From Vibrio splendidus (GTDB taxonomy: Bacteria; Pseudomonadota; Gammaproteobacteria; Enterobacterales; Vibrionaceae), in the NCBI RefSeq assembly GCF_002873455.1, contig NZ_MCUN01000022.1, forward strand, positions 62,001-126,000: DNA of 64,000 bases. The letters run 5' to 3'. A program made the translations under genes and the position numbers. A model generated the notes under the pieces. It did not search any database. It was given only the letters and a program-made list of their open reading frames with translations, and had not been told where the DNA came from. This document shows positions 52,480 through 60,733 of the stretch, piece after piece (the first letter of the stretch is position 1; each line of letters starts with the position of its first letter).

Positions 52480-53907
52480 ATGCTAAACATTAACAACAAG
52501 CACTTACTCTCTTTTATGGTGACAGAACCAACAAACGCTGTTTCAGTAACAAACCCGGCAACTGGGGAACTCGTAGGGCACGCACCTATTTTATCTGAAG
52601 CTGAATTAACAAGTACTATCGAACGCGCTCATATAGCACAAAAAGAATGGGCTCAAGTGCCAGCTAAATCTCGCGCTGCATTACTTCATCGCTGGCATCA
52701 ACTGATCCTTGAAAACAAAGATGATCTTGCTCGGCTAATGACGATTGAACAAGGTAAACCGTTAGCCGAAGCAAAGGGCGAAATTGTTTATGGTGCGAGT
52801 TTTATAGAGTGGTTTGCGGAAGAAGCGAAGCGAACCTATGGCGATTCGATCCCAAGTACCGTCGCGGGTAAACGCTTAGTTACGATCAAGCAACCTATTG
52901 GAGTGGCTTGTGCCATTACCCCATGGAACTTTCCAACGGCGATGATCACGCGTAAAGCCGCACCAGCCTTAGCCGCGGGTTGTAGCTTTGTAGTGAAACC
53001 ATCAGATGAAACACCACTTTCTGCATTTGCCGTGGTTGAGCTCGCTTATCAAGCCGGTATCCCCAAGGATCTACTTCAAGTTGTACTAGGTGAAAGCCCT
53101 GAGCAAGTGGGTGGTCTTTTCACCTCACACCCACTGATTAAAAAGATCTCTTTTACTGGCTCAACAAGAGTCGGCAGTATCTTGATGGCTCAAGCAGCAA
53201 AAAGCATTAAACGAACTTCTATGGAACTTGGCGGTAACGCACCTTTTATTGTATTTGACGATGCGGATATTGATGCTGCAGTTCAAGGCGCGATGGCTTC
53301 AAAATTCCGTAATGCAGGCCAAACCTGTGTCTGTGCCAACCGTTTCTACGTTCATAGCAAGGTACATGACGAATTTGTGGCTAAATTCGATCAGGCAGTG
53401 CAACAGCTTAAAATTGGTAATGGCTTAGACGAAGGCGTAACGGTTGGCCCCGTGGTCAATGAGAGTGCAAAGCAAAACATTCAAGCCCTGATAGACCGAG
53501 CAATCGAACAAGGTGCAGAGCCCGTGACGCCACTTCAGCAACTTGATGGACTCTTCCTTCAACCTATTGTTCTGAAAGGTGTGAAACACAGCATGGATAT
53601 TGTTCAACGAGAGATCTTTGGCCCTGTCGCACCTGTGATGAAATTCGATACCGACGAAGAGCTCATCGAGATGGCCAACGATACCATTTACGGTTTAGCA
53701 TCTTACTTCTATAGCCAGAATATCCACCGTGTGTGGAACATCGCAGAGGCACTTGAATACGGTATGGTCGGCATCAATGATGGTTTAATTTCTACCGAAG
53801 TCGCCCCTTTCGGTGGTGTTAAGCAATCAGGTATTGGCCGTGAAGGAGCCAAAGAAGGCATCGATGAGTACATGGACATTAAATACCTATGCTTTGGTAG
53901 TAACTAG
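52480..53907 (+). CDS. NAD(P)-dependent aldehyde dehydrogenase, succinate-semialdehyde dehydrogenase type
   Basis: A 475-residue aldehyde dehydrogenase closest in pattern to GabD: ITPWNFPTAMITRKAAPALAAGC, FTGSTRVG, the general base glutamate in SMELGGNAPFIVF (about 247) and the catalytic cysteine in RNAGQTCVCANRF (about 281). Succinate semialdehyde is the default substrate for this group. In the taurine setting, sulfoacetaldehyde (as for SafD) is an alternative, and the sequence alone cannot decide. AAAGGA supports the start. The last codons and the stop are the first unit of a 17-bp repeat. Confidence 0.87.
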   Translation: MLNINNKHLLSFMVTEPTNAVSVTNPATGELVGHAPILSEAELTSTIERAHIAQKEWAQVPAKSRAALLHRWHQLILENKDDLARLMTIEQGKPLAEAKGEIVYGASFIEWFAEEAKRTYGDSIPSTVAGKRLVTIKQPIGVACAITPWNFPTAMITRKAAPALAAGCSFVVKPSDETPLSAFAVVELAYQAGIPKDLLQVVLGESPEQVGGLFTSHPLIKKISFTGSTRVGSILMAQAAKSIKRTSMELGGNAPFIVFDDADIDAAVQGAMASKFRNAGQTCVCANRFYVHSKVHDEFVAKFDQAVQQLKIGNGLDEGVTVGPVVNESAKQNIQALIDRAIEQGAEPVTPLQQLDGLFLQPIVLKGVKHSMDIVQREIFGPVAPVMKFDTDEELIEMANDTIYGLASYFYSQNIHRVWNIAEALEYGMVGINDGLISTEVAPFGGVKQSGIGREGAKEGIDEYMDIKYLCFGSN

Positions 53908-53959
53908 GTTTTGGCAGTAACTAGACTCTGACAGTAATTAGATTTTGGTACTAGCTAAG
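53892..53959. repeat. 4 degenerate tandem copies of a 17-bp unit overlapping the aldehyde dehydrogenase stop codon
   Basis: Units start at 53892, 53909, 53926 and 53943. They read CTTTGGTAGTAACTAGG, TTTTGGCAGTAACTAGA, CTCTGACAGTAATTAGA and TTTTGGTACTAGCTAAG. The first includes the codons for FGSN and the TAG stop. Confidence 0.85.
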
Positions 53960-54041
53960 CTATAGCCGTAACGAAGCTTTAGCGACAAAAAACATTTAAT
54001 GGTAACAACGCGTTAAAACACCTACCCCTTCAAAAAAACTC

Positions 54042-54070
54042 AAAAAAAAAGCCGCGCTATAAAGCGCGGC
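54042..54070 (-). terminator. glcB terminator
   Basis: On the minus strand GCCGCGC-tttata-GCGCGGC followed by a run of nine T's. Confidence 0.92.
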
Positions 54071-54193
54071 ACCTTGGGCTCGGTTTAAAAGGGTGTTTCT
54101 TTTCTTAGTGGTTTTATTTTTAATGACGTTGTTATGTAATATCGTTGACTTCTTATTTAGCTATTCCAGTATTTAGCTATTTGGTTGCTTTAG

Positions 54194-56377
54194 TTATGCA
54201 AGTGCTTTCAACTTCAAGCGCATAGCATGCAGTACTGGCTCGGTGTAACCACTTGGTTGAGCACAACCTTCGAATACCAACTGACACGCCGCTGAGAAAG
54301 CAATGCTATTTTCAAAATCAGGCGCCATATTGTGATAGCTAGAATCACCTGCATTCTGCCCATCAACCACTGCGGCCATGCGCTTCATGGTTTTCATGAC
54401 TTGAGCTTCATTACAAATCCCATGGCGCAACCAGTTAGCAATGTGCTGGCTAGAAATACGCAGCGTTGCACGGTCTTCCATCAAGCCTACATCGTTAATA
54501 TCTGGCACCTTTGAACAACCGACGCCTTGGTCAATCCAACGCACTACATAACCAAGAATACCTTGCGTACTGTTGTCCAATTCATTTTGGATATCTTGAG
54601 CTGTCAGCTTTTGTTTACCTAATAGCGGAATAGTCAGGATATCGTCGACGTTCGCTCTCACTCGCTCACGAAGCTCTTTCTGACGGCTCGGTACACTAAC
54701 CTTGTGATAGTGCAGAGCATGCAAAGTCGCGGCAGTTGGAGAAGGAACCCAAGCGGTATTTGCACCTGCTTGTGGGTGCCCGATTTTCGCATCCATCATC
54801 TTGGCCATGTTGTCCGGCTCTGGCCACATGCCTTTACCGATCTGGGCTTTACCTTGCAGGCCACAAGCTAAGCCAAGATCAACGTTCTGATCTTCGTATG
54901 CGCCAATCCAAGTCATGGTTTTCAGCTGTGTTTTAGGAGCAAACGGACCCGCTTCCATACTGGTGTGAATTTCATCACCCGTTCGATCTAGGAAACCAGT
55001 GTTGATGAACACGACACGGTCTTTAGCCGCGCGGATACATTCTTTTAGGTTGACTGAAGTACGACGCTCCTCGTCCATGATGCCGACTTTGATCGTGAAT
55101 CGATCTAGACCTAATGCATCTTCAATGCGACCAAATAGTTCATTGGTGAAGGCGACTTCTTCAGGACCATGCATCTTAGGTTTTACAATATTGATGCTGT
55201 TCGCGGTCGAGTTTTGGTACGCGCTGTTGCCTTTTAAATCATGCATCGCGATTAGCGAAGTGATCATGCCATCCATAATACCTTCAGGCACTTCATTACC
55301 TTGAGCATCAATAATGGCAGGGTTGGTCATTAGGTGACCCACGTTGCGGATGAACAACATGCTGCGACCTTTAAGTGAAATCTCACCGCCCGTCACGCTG
55401 GTGTATTGGCGATCTGGATTAAGGTTACGAACGATGGTTTTGCCGTTTTTCTCTAGCGACTCTTGTAAGTCACCTTTCATCAAACCTAACCAGTTACGGT
55501 AAGCCAGTGCTTTATCTTCACCATCAACCGCAGCTACCGAGTCTTCGCAATCCATAATGGTGGTGAGAGCCGATTCTACCAGCACATCTTTAATACCAGC
55601 CACATCAACGCTGCCAATCGGTGCGCTAGGGTCAATTTGAATTTCGATATGTAGATTATTGTGTTTAAGTAGAATGCTTGAAGGTGCGCTTGCGTCACCT
55701 TGATAACCAATGAACTGGTTGCGATCAATCAAAGTGACTTCTTCGCCGTTGTCTAAGGTCGCTGTCAGTGTATTGCCAATATTGACGTTGCTGATGCTGT
55801 ATTTGGTCACATCTTTATGGGAGACACCGTTTAAAGGTGCAGCATCATCAAGGAAACCTCTAGCGTAGCTCACTACCTTTGCACCGCGTACAGGGTTAAA
55901 GCTCCCACCCTTTTCCGCGCCGTCACTTTCACTGATAACATCGGTTCCGTAGAGCGCATCGTATAAGCTGCCCCAACGTGCGTTGGCCGCGTTAAGTGCA
56001 AAACGTGCATTCATAATAGGAACAACAAGCTGCGGACCCGCTTGTGTTGCAATTTCAGGCTCAACGCTGGCAGTCGTTACTTGAAAGTCATCGCCCTCAG
56101 GAACTAAGTAGCCGATCTGTTGTAGGAACTGTTTGTACTCAGCCGCATCCAAGGTTTGTCCTGCACGCTCTTGGTGCCAGACGTCAATTTGATGTTGAAG
56201 ATCTTCACGCTTGATAAGTAATGCGCGGTTCTTAGGAGCCAAGTCTTCAAGGATAGTTGCAAATGATTGCCAAAAGTCTTCAGCGACAATGCCTGTCCCA
56301 GGAATGACCTGCTCATTAATTAATCGGTAGAGGGTGCTATCAATGTTCAAGCTTCCCTGTTGAATACGACTGCTCAT
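54194..56377 (-). CDS. glcB: malate synthase G
   Basis: A 727-residue malate synthase of the monomeric G type, condensing glyoxylate and acetyl-CoA. The catalytic barrel shows IMDCEDSVAAVDGEDK (about 274-289), the arginine/glutamate region VGIMDEERRTSVNLKECI and the aspartate-containing C-terminal helices with MAAVVDGQNAG. The G-type insert domain lies at about 150-265. With isocitrate lyase nearby it forms the glyoxylate bypass, needed when acetyl-CoA from taurine is the only carbon source. It has its own terminator; the ribosome site GAGAGA precedes the start. Confidence 0.97.
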   Translation of the reverse strand: MSSRIQQGSLNIDSTLYRLINEQVIPGTGIVAEDFWQSFATILEDLAPKNRALLIKREDLQHQIDVWHQERAGQTLDAAEYKQFLQQIGYLVPEGDDFQVTTASVEPEIATQAGPQLVVPIMNARFALNAANARWGSLYDALYGTDVISESDGAEKGGSFNPVRGAKVVSYARGFLDDAAPLNGVSHKDVTKYSISNVNIGNTLTATLDNGEEVTLIDRNQFIGYQGDASAPSSILLKHNNLHIEIQIDPSAPIGSVDVAGIKDVLVESALTTIMDCEDSVAAVDGEDKALAYRNWLGLMKGDLQESLEKNGKTIVRNLNPDRQYTSVTGGEISLKGRSMLFIRNVGHLMTNPAIIDAQGNEVPEGIMDGMITSLIAMHDLKGNSAYQNSTANSINIVKPKMHGPEEVAFTNELFGRIEDALGLDRFTIKVGIMDEERRTSVNLKECIRAAKDRVVFINTGFLDRTGDEIHTSMEAGPFAPKTQLKTMTWIGAYEDQNVDLGLACGLQGKAQIGKGMWPEPDNMAKMMDAKIGHPQAGANTAWVPSPTAATLHALHYHKVSVPSRQKELRERVRANVDDILTIPLLGKQKLTAQDIQNELDNSTQGILGYVVRWIDQGVGCSKVPDINDVGLMEDRATLRISSQHIANWLRHGICNEAQVMKTMKRMAAVVDGQNAGDSSYHNMAPDFENSIAFSAACQLVFEGCAQPSGYTEPVLHAMRLKLKALA

Positions 56378-56532
56378 AAAATCTCTCTCAAATTAACTGA
56401 TGACTACTCAATAGATTTACGTTACTAGCTCAAATTTACGTTTCTAATTTAAACTTACTTAACGGACATAAATTTAGCTAATTTATGCCACTTATACTGG
56501 ATATTCATATAAAAAATACCCTACAAACTGTG

Positions 56533-57486
56533 TTATTCCGTCACACCACTCTCTATTTCATTGGCAACACTTTTAATCAAGCGACGCATCCATTGGTGGT
56601 CGGGATTGGTTTGTAACAATGGACTCCACGCCATTTTCACCTCAAAGGGCTCAATAGCGAATGGCGCAGGTTTGATTAACAACCTAGGGTTATTGCGCTG
56701 CAATTGCGCGGCTTTGGTTGGAATGGTCAGGATCAGATTCTTTTGTTGTGCGAAGAGAATCGCCGACAAGTAGTGTCGAGTAAACACCGTGATATTGCGC
56801 GTTTTACCAATCCGCATTAATGCTTCATCTATCCAACCAAGCTTTTGTGCTTCGCTTGGGTTGATCCCAACTCCGGTTCCCATCCCGGTCTTACTTACCC
56901 AAATATGTTGCGCCTTTAGATAAGACAAAATATCGAAGTTGTCAGCAATCGGATTATCACAGCTAAATAAGCAAGAGAACCCGTCGTGCCAAAGGCTCAT
57001 CTGATGGAACGACTGTGGAATGTCGTCAAAACGGTTGATGATAATGTCAACAGTGCCTTGCTCCACATCCTGATAACTCACGTCACTTGGCGTCATGATA
57101 TCCAGTCGTATTTTCGGTGCTATCTCGCTCAACTTTTTCAATAGCGGCTGAATAATGGTCGACTCAGCATAGTCACTCGCCATGATACGAAACACACGTT
57201 CACTGTCTTCTGCATTAAACTCCGTGGTCGGCTGCAGTGTCTTCTCTACATTAACCAAGATGTTTCGAATCAGTGGCTGCAACTTATGTGCTCGTTCGGT
57301 CGGTATCATCCCTTCACTGGTTCTCACCAATAGCGGGTCTTCAAATAGATCACGCAATCGGCGTAGGCCATTACTCATGGCTGGCTGAGTTATTCCTAAT
57401 TGATTTGCTGCTCGTGTTACGTTTCTTTCACGCAGCAACATGTCTAAATACACAAGTAAATTAAGGTCTACACGAGCAATATTCAT
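56533..57486 (-). CDS. LysR-family regulator between glcB and aceA
   Basis: A 317-residue LysR protein. The HTH region reads LLVYLDMLLRERNVTRAANQLGITQPAMSNGLRRLRDLF (segment within residues 9-50), followed by LVRTSEGMIPTERA and a two-lobed effector domain. The form LVRTxxGMxPTxRA puts it in the NodD/LeuO-like subgroup. It diverges from aceA and lies upstream of glcB in the same direction, so it is the natural candidate to control the glyoxylate genes. The effector is not known. Confidence 0.92.
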   Translation of the reverse strand: MNIARVDLNLLVYLDMLLRERNVTRAANQLGITQPAMSNGLRRLRDLFEDPLLVRTSEGMIPTERAHKLQPLIRNILVNVEKTLQPTTEFNAEDSERVFRIMASDYAESTIIQPLLKKLSEIAPKIRLDIMTPSDVSYQDVEQGTVDIIINRFDDIPQSFHQMSLWHDGFSCLFSCDNPIADNFDILSYLKAQHIWVSKTGMGTGVGINPSEAQKLGWIDEALMRIGKTRNITVFTRHYLSAILFAQQKNLILTIPTKAAQLQRNNPRLLIKPAPFAIEPFEVKMAWSPLLQTNPDHQWMRRLIKSVANEIESGVTE

Positions 57487-57627
57487 AAGAAAAATACCGA
57501 ATATAATAACTATAAATTAACAAAATTATCACATACATGGTTATTCTTTGTCCATGGTTAGATTTAATCCAAATCGAATGACCTCGCCAAATTGGCCAAC
57601 ATGTCCACGTGAAACTAAGGAATAGTT

Positions 57628-59226
57628 ATGTCGCAAATTACACAAGATATCGAAAAGATTGAAGTTGCAAAAAGCGCTGCTGGTGCTCCATGGGATGCAA
57701 TTAACCCTGAATCTGCAGCTCGTATGCGAGCTCAAAACAAATTCAAAACAGGTCTGGATATTGCGCAATACACGGCAGATATTATGCGTGCAGACATGGC
57801 GGCTTACGACGAAGACAGCTCTCAATACACTCAATCACTGGGTTGCTGGCATGGTTTCATCGGCCAACAAAAACTGATTTCTATTAAGAAGCACTTTGAT
57901 GGCAAAACAGACCGTCGTTACCTATACCTTTCAGGTTGGATGGTAGCAGCACTTCGCTCTGACTTCGGTCCACTTCCAGACCAATCAATGCATGAGAAAA
58001 CCTCGGTTGCAGGCCTAGTAGAAGAGCTATACACCTTCCTACGTCAAGCGGATGCTCGTGAACTAGGTGGCTTATTCCGTCAACTAGATGCGGCACGTGA
58101 AGCGGGCGATGTGAATCTACAAGACCAAATCCAAGACAAAATCGACAACCACGTAACACACGTAGTGCCAATCATTGCAGATATCGATGCTGGTTTCGGT
58201 AACGCAGAAGCGACTTACCTAATGGCTAAGCAGATGATTGAAGCGGGTGCATGTTGTCTACAAATCGAAAACCAAGTAGCCGATGAGAAGCAATGTGGTC
58301 ACCAAGACGGTAAAGTTACGGTTCCTCATGCTGACTTCCACGCAAAACTTCGCGCACTTCGTTACGCTTTCCTTGAACTAGGCATCGACAACGGCGTTAT
58401 TGTTGCTCGTACCGATTCACAAGGTGCTGGTCTAACAAAAGAAATCGCAGTAGTGAAAGAACCTGGTGACCAAGGTGATATCTACAACTCATACCTAGAT
58501 GTTGAAGAGATCGATGTTGCAGATATGGCAGAAGGTGATGTTTGCTTTAACCGTGACGGCAAACTAGTTCGACCTAAGCGTCTGCCTTCAGGACTATACC
58601 AATTCCGCGAAGGTACAGGTGAAGACCGCTGTGTATTCGACTGTATTGAAGCAATCAACGCGGGTGCTGACCTTCTTTGGATTGAGACTGAGAAACCACA
58701 CATCGGTCAAATCAAAGAGATGATGGACGGCGTACGTGAAGTTCACCCTAACGCTAAGCTGGTATACAACAACTCTCCATCATTCAACTGGACGCTAAAC
58801 TTCCGCCAACAGGCATACGATGCACTGGCAGCAGAAGGTAAAGACGTATCAGCATACGACCGTGCAAGCCTTATGAGTGCGGAATACGATGAAACGGAAC
58901 TGTCTGCAAGCGCTGACGAGAAGATTCGTACATTCCAAGCCGATGCATCGCGTGAAGCGGGTATCTTCCACCACTTGATTACACTACCTACTTACCACAC
59001 CGCAGCGCTGTCTACTGATAACCTTGCGAAAGAGTACTTCGGTGACCAAGGCATGCTGGGCTACGTTGCGAATGTTCAACGTAAAGAAATCCGCCAAGGC
59101 ATCGCATGTGTTAAACACCAAAACATGTCTGGTTCAGACATGGGTGATGACCACAAAGAGTACTTTGCTGGTGAGAATGCACTAAAAGCAGCGGGTGAAG
59201 CGAATACGTCTAATCAATTTGATTAA
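57628..59226 (+). CDS. aceA: isocitrate lyase
   Basis: A 532-residue isocitrate lyase splitting isocitrate to succinate and glyoxylate. The active-site signature is present as the QCGHQDGKV variant (KKCGH in the E. coli enzyme), with ADIDAGFGNAEATYLMAKQMIEAGA and ARTDSQGA for metal binding. It is about 100 residues longer than the E. coli enzyme, and matches the long form found in Pseudomonas and vibrios. AAGGA precedes the ATG. It diverges from the LysR gene and supplies glyoxylate to malate synthase G. Confidence 0.96.
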   Translation: MSQITQDIEKIEVAKSAAGAPWDAINPESAARMRAQNKFKTGLDIAQYTADIMRADMAAYDEDSSQYTQSLGCWHGFIGQQKLISIKKHFDGKTDRRYLYLSGWMVAALRSDFGPLPDQSMHEKTSVAGLVEELYTFLRQADARELGGLFRQLDAAREAGDVNLQDQIQDKIDNHVTHVVPIIADIDAGFGNAEATYLMAKQMIEAGACCLQIENQVADEKQCGHQDGKVTVPHADFHAKLRALRYAFLELGIDNGVIVARTDSQGAGLTKEIAVVKEPGDQGDIYNSYLDVEEIDVADMAEGDVCFNRDGKLVRPKRLPSGLYQFREGTGEDRCVFDCIEAINAGADLLWIETEKPHIGQIKEMMDGVREVHPNAKLVYNNSPSFNWTLNFRQQAYDALAAEGKDVSAYDRASLMSAEYDETELSASADEKIRTFQADASREAGIFHHLITLPTYHTAALSTDNLAKEYFGDQGMLGYVANVQRKEIRQGIACVKHQNMSGSDMGDDHKEYFAGENALKAAGEANTSNQFD

Positions 59227-59291
59227 TCGTTAACAGTGTTTCCCTTCTAGAATCTCCCCTTCCCTTTTCCCTGTTAGGTACCGGGAGGGAG

Positions 59292-59338
59292 GAGGTTTTG
59301 GGATGAAGCTTGTACTGCCGGCTTCATCTCAAAGCCTC
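59292..59338 (+). terminator. aceA downstream hairpin
   Basis: Two 18-nt arms (59292-59309 and 59321-59338) pair fully, with two G-U wobbles, around an 11-nt loop. The U-tract is poor (AAATTT). Confidence 0.6.
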
Positions 59339-59431
59339 AAATTTGTGTTCCACTCCACTGTGACCCTGAAAAATTCTGTTTAAACTGATCACATTCCTGT
59401 TTGTTGATTTTCCTATTTATTGAGAGTGCCT

Positions 59432-60010
59432 ATGATTTCAATACCGACACACCTACAAGATGCTAAAACACTGCTGTCAGAAAATGGTTTCGCTACTGGT
59501 GATACTTGGTATCACGGCACATCTTCAGCCTTACTCGCTTCAATCCAAGGCCAAGGGCTGAAACGCTCAGGAGACAAAGCACTCAATGAAGCCGCTTCAA
59601 AAACCATGGCAACCATTGGTAATAATTACACAGAATTCGTTGAGCCCGTGTTCTTAACTCAGAGCAAAGAACTGGCCTACTACTGGGCTCAGCAAACCAT
59701 TCGCGAACGCAGCACTCGTTTTGAGGGTGAAGAGCGCCCTATCGTGTTAGCCATCAACCTATCTGAAAAACAACAAGCCAAAGTAAGGCCTGACGTTGGC
59801 GCAATGAGCCTATTAATGATGAGTGTTGGCGAGCAATTCATGGCTCACCTCACTGAGATCTATCAAGAAAACAACATCGTAGGCCCCGACATCGAACTGC
59901 GCACTGCGGATCGTATGGACTATCTCAATAAGCTTGGAATGGCCTACATTGATGAAGACATCAGCCGTGCTTGTGTGCAAGAGCTGTCAGAGCCGGACCT
60001 GACCTGTTAA
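59432..60010 (+). CDS. ADP-ribosyltransferase-fold-like conserved protein
   Basis: A 192-residue cytoplasmic protein beginning MISIPTHLQD. It has WYHGTSSALLASIQGQGLKRSG (about residues 27-48), the H-G-T entry motif of ART-fold proteins, and later PVFLTQSKELAYYWAQQ, which resembles the second, tyrosine-containing ART strand-helix block. A C-terminal glutamate equivalent to the catalytic one is not certain (GPDIELRT is a candidate). Members of this fold include RNA phosphotransferases, ADP-ribosyltransferases and inactive binders. GAGAG before the ATG favours this start over a TTG four codons earlier. It lies alone after aceA. Confidence 0.55.
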   Translation: MISIPTHLQDAKTLLSENGFATGDTWYHGTSSALLASIQGQGLKRSGDKALNEAASKTMATIGNNYTEFVEPVFLTQSKELAYYWAQQTIRERSTRFEGEERPIVLAINLSEKQQAKVRPDVGAMSLLMMSVGEQFMAHLTEIYQENNIVGPDIELRTADRMDYLNKLGMAYIDEDISRACVQELSEPDLTC

Positions 60011-60041
60011 TAAGCTTTATTACGTTAGCACTATTCAGAAG

Positions 60042-60073
60042 AAAAAATGGCTCCTAAGTAGGAGCCATTTTTA
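60042..60073. terminator. bidirectional terminator
   Basis: AAAAAATGGCTCCT-aagt-AGGAGCCATTTTT between the ART-like and cystatin-like genes. Confidence 0.92.
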
Positions 60074-60109
60074 AATGTGACGTTATTTACATGCTCGTTA
60101 ATCAATAGA

Positions 60110-60511
60110 CTAGTTAATCAATGGACACAGACGACCTTGCTGCGCAGGTTGCATCATTTCGATGTCACCTTGTAGAGAGCGAAATACAATGGTATTCCAC
60201 ACTTCACCATTGTCCATTTCAAACTCGATAGCGTAATTCAAACCCGCGACAACCTGAGTTCGAACACTCAAGATCTGTTCGAGGTCGGCAGAGGTGTTCA
60301 TTTGGCCAAGAACGACATCTAACGCCTGCTTAGCTTGGGGTGTAATATCACTTTGAGACCAACCACCCGTCAGATTTTTGGTGCTACAGATCGGATTCAC
60401 ATTCTCTTGCGATTGAACTGGTACCTCAGATTCCTGACTACACCCTGCTAACACAGCGACACTAAACAAGGTTACAACTCCAAGTAATGATGTTAATCGT
60501 GCTTTCTTCAT
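60110..60511 (-). CDS. cystatin-like lipoprotein
   Basis: A 133-residue lipoprotein. The signal peptide ends in the lipobox LAGC with the lipidated cysteine at residue 24, followed by a short linker. The mature domain follows the cystatin pattern: GGW at 49-51, TPQAKQALDVVLGQMN as the long helix, then the inhibitory-loop sequence QVVAG at 86-90, LNYAIEFEMDNGE and a further strand. In animal cystatins the glycine pair, QVVAG and a PW loop inhibit papain-type cysteine proteases; a clear PW is not seen here. Serine follows the lipobox cysteine, so outer-membrane sorting is likely. The collagenase gene lies directly upstream on the same strand. Confidence 0.75.
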   Translation of the reverse strand: MKKARLTSLLGVVTLFSVAVLAGCSQESEVPVQSQENVNPICSTKNLTGGWSQSDITPQAKQALDVVLGQMNTSADLEQILSVRTQVVAGLNYAIEFEMDNGEVWNTIVFRSLQGDIEMMQPAQQGRLCPLIN

Positions 60512-60653
60512 AAATTCTCTCTACCTCTGTCATTCACAAGGGGTTACCTGCAATGATGTTTCATATGCAGACAAGCTTAAACCTCGAATGTCATCACTTC
60601 ATCAGAAATTATGCTGGAACGGTCCCCTAAACACAGAACACTGTCAGAAAAAC

Positions 60654-60682
60654 AAAGCCGAACATTCATGCTCGGCTTTTTA
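60654..60682. terminator. terminator between collagenase and cystatin-like genes
   Basis: AAAGCCGA pairs with TCGGCTTT around a 10-nt loop, flanked by A- and T-rich sequence. Confidence 0.75.
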
Positions 60683-60733
60683 TCTCAATAGCTTAAATAT
60701 TATTGATGATAAAAAGCCATTGAGGTTAATGTC

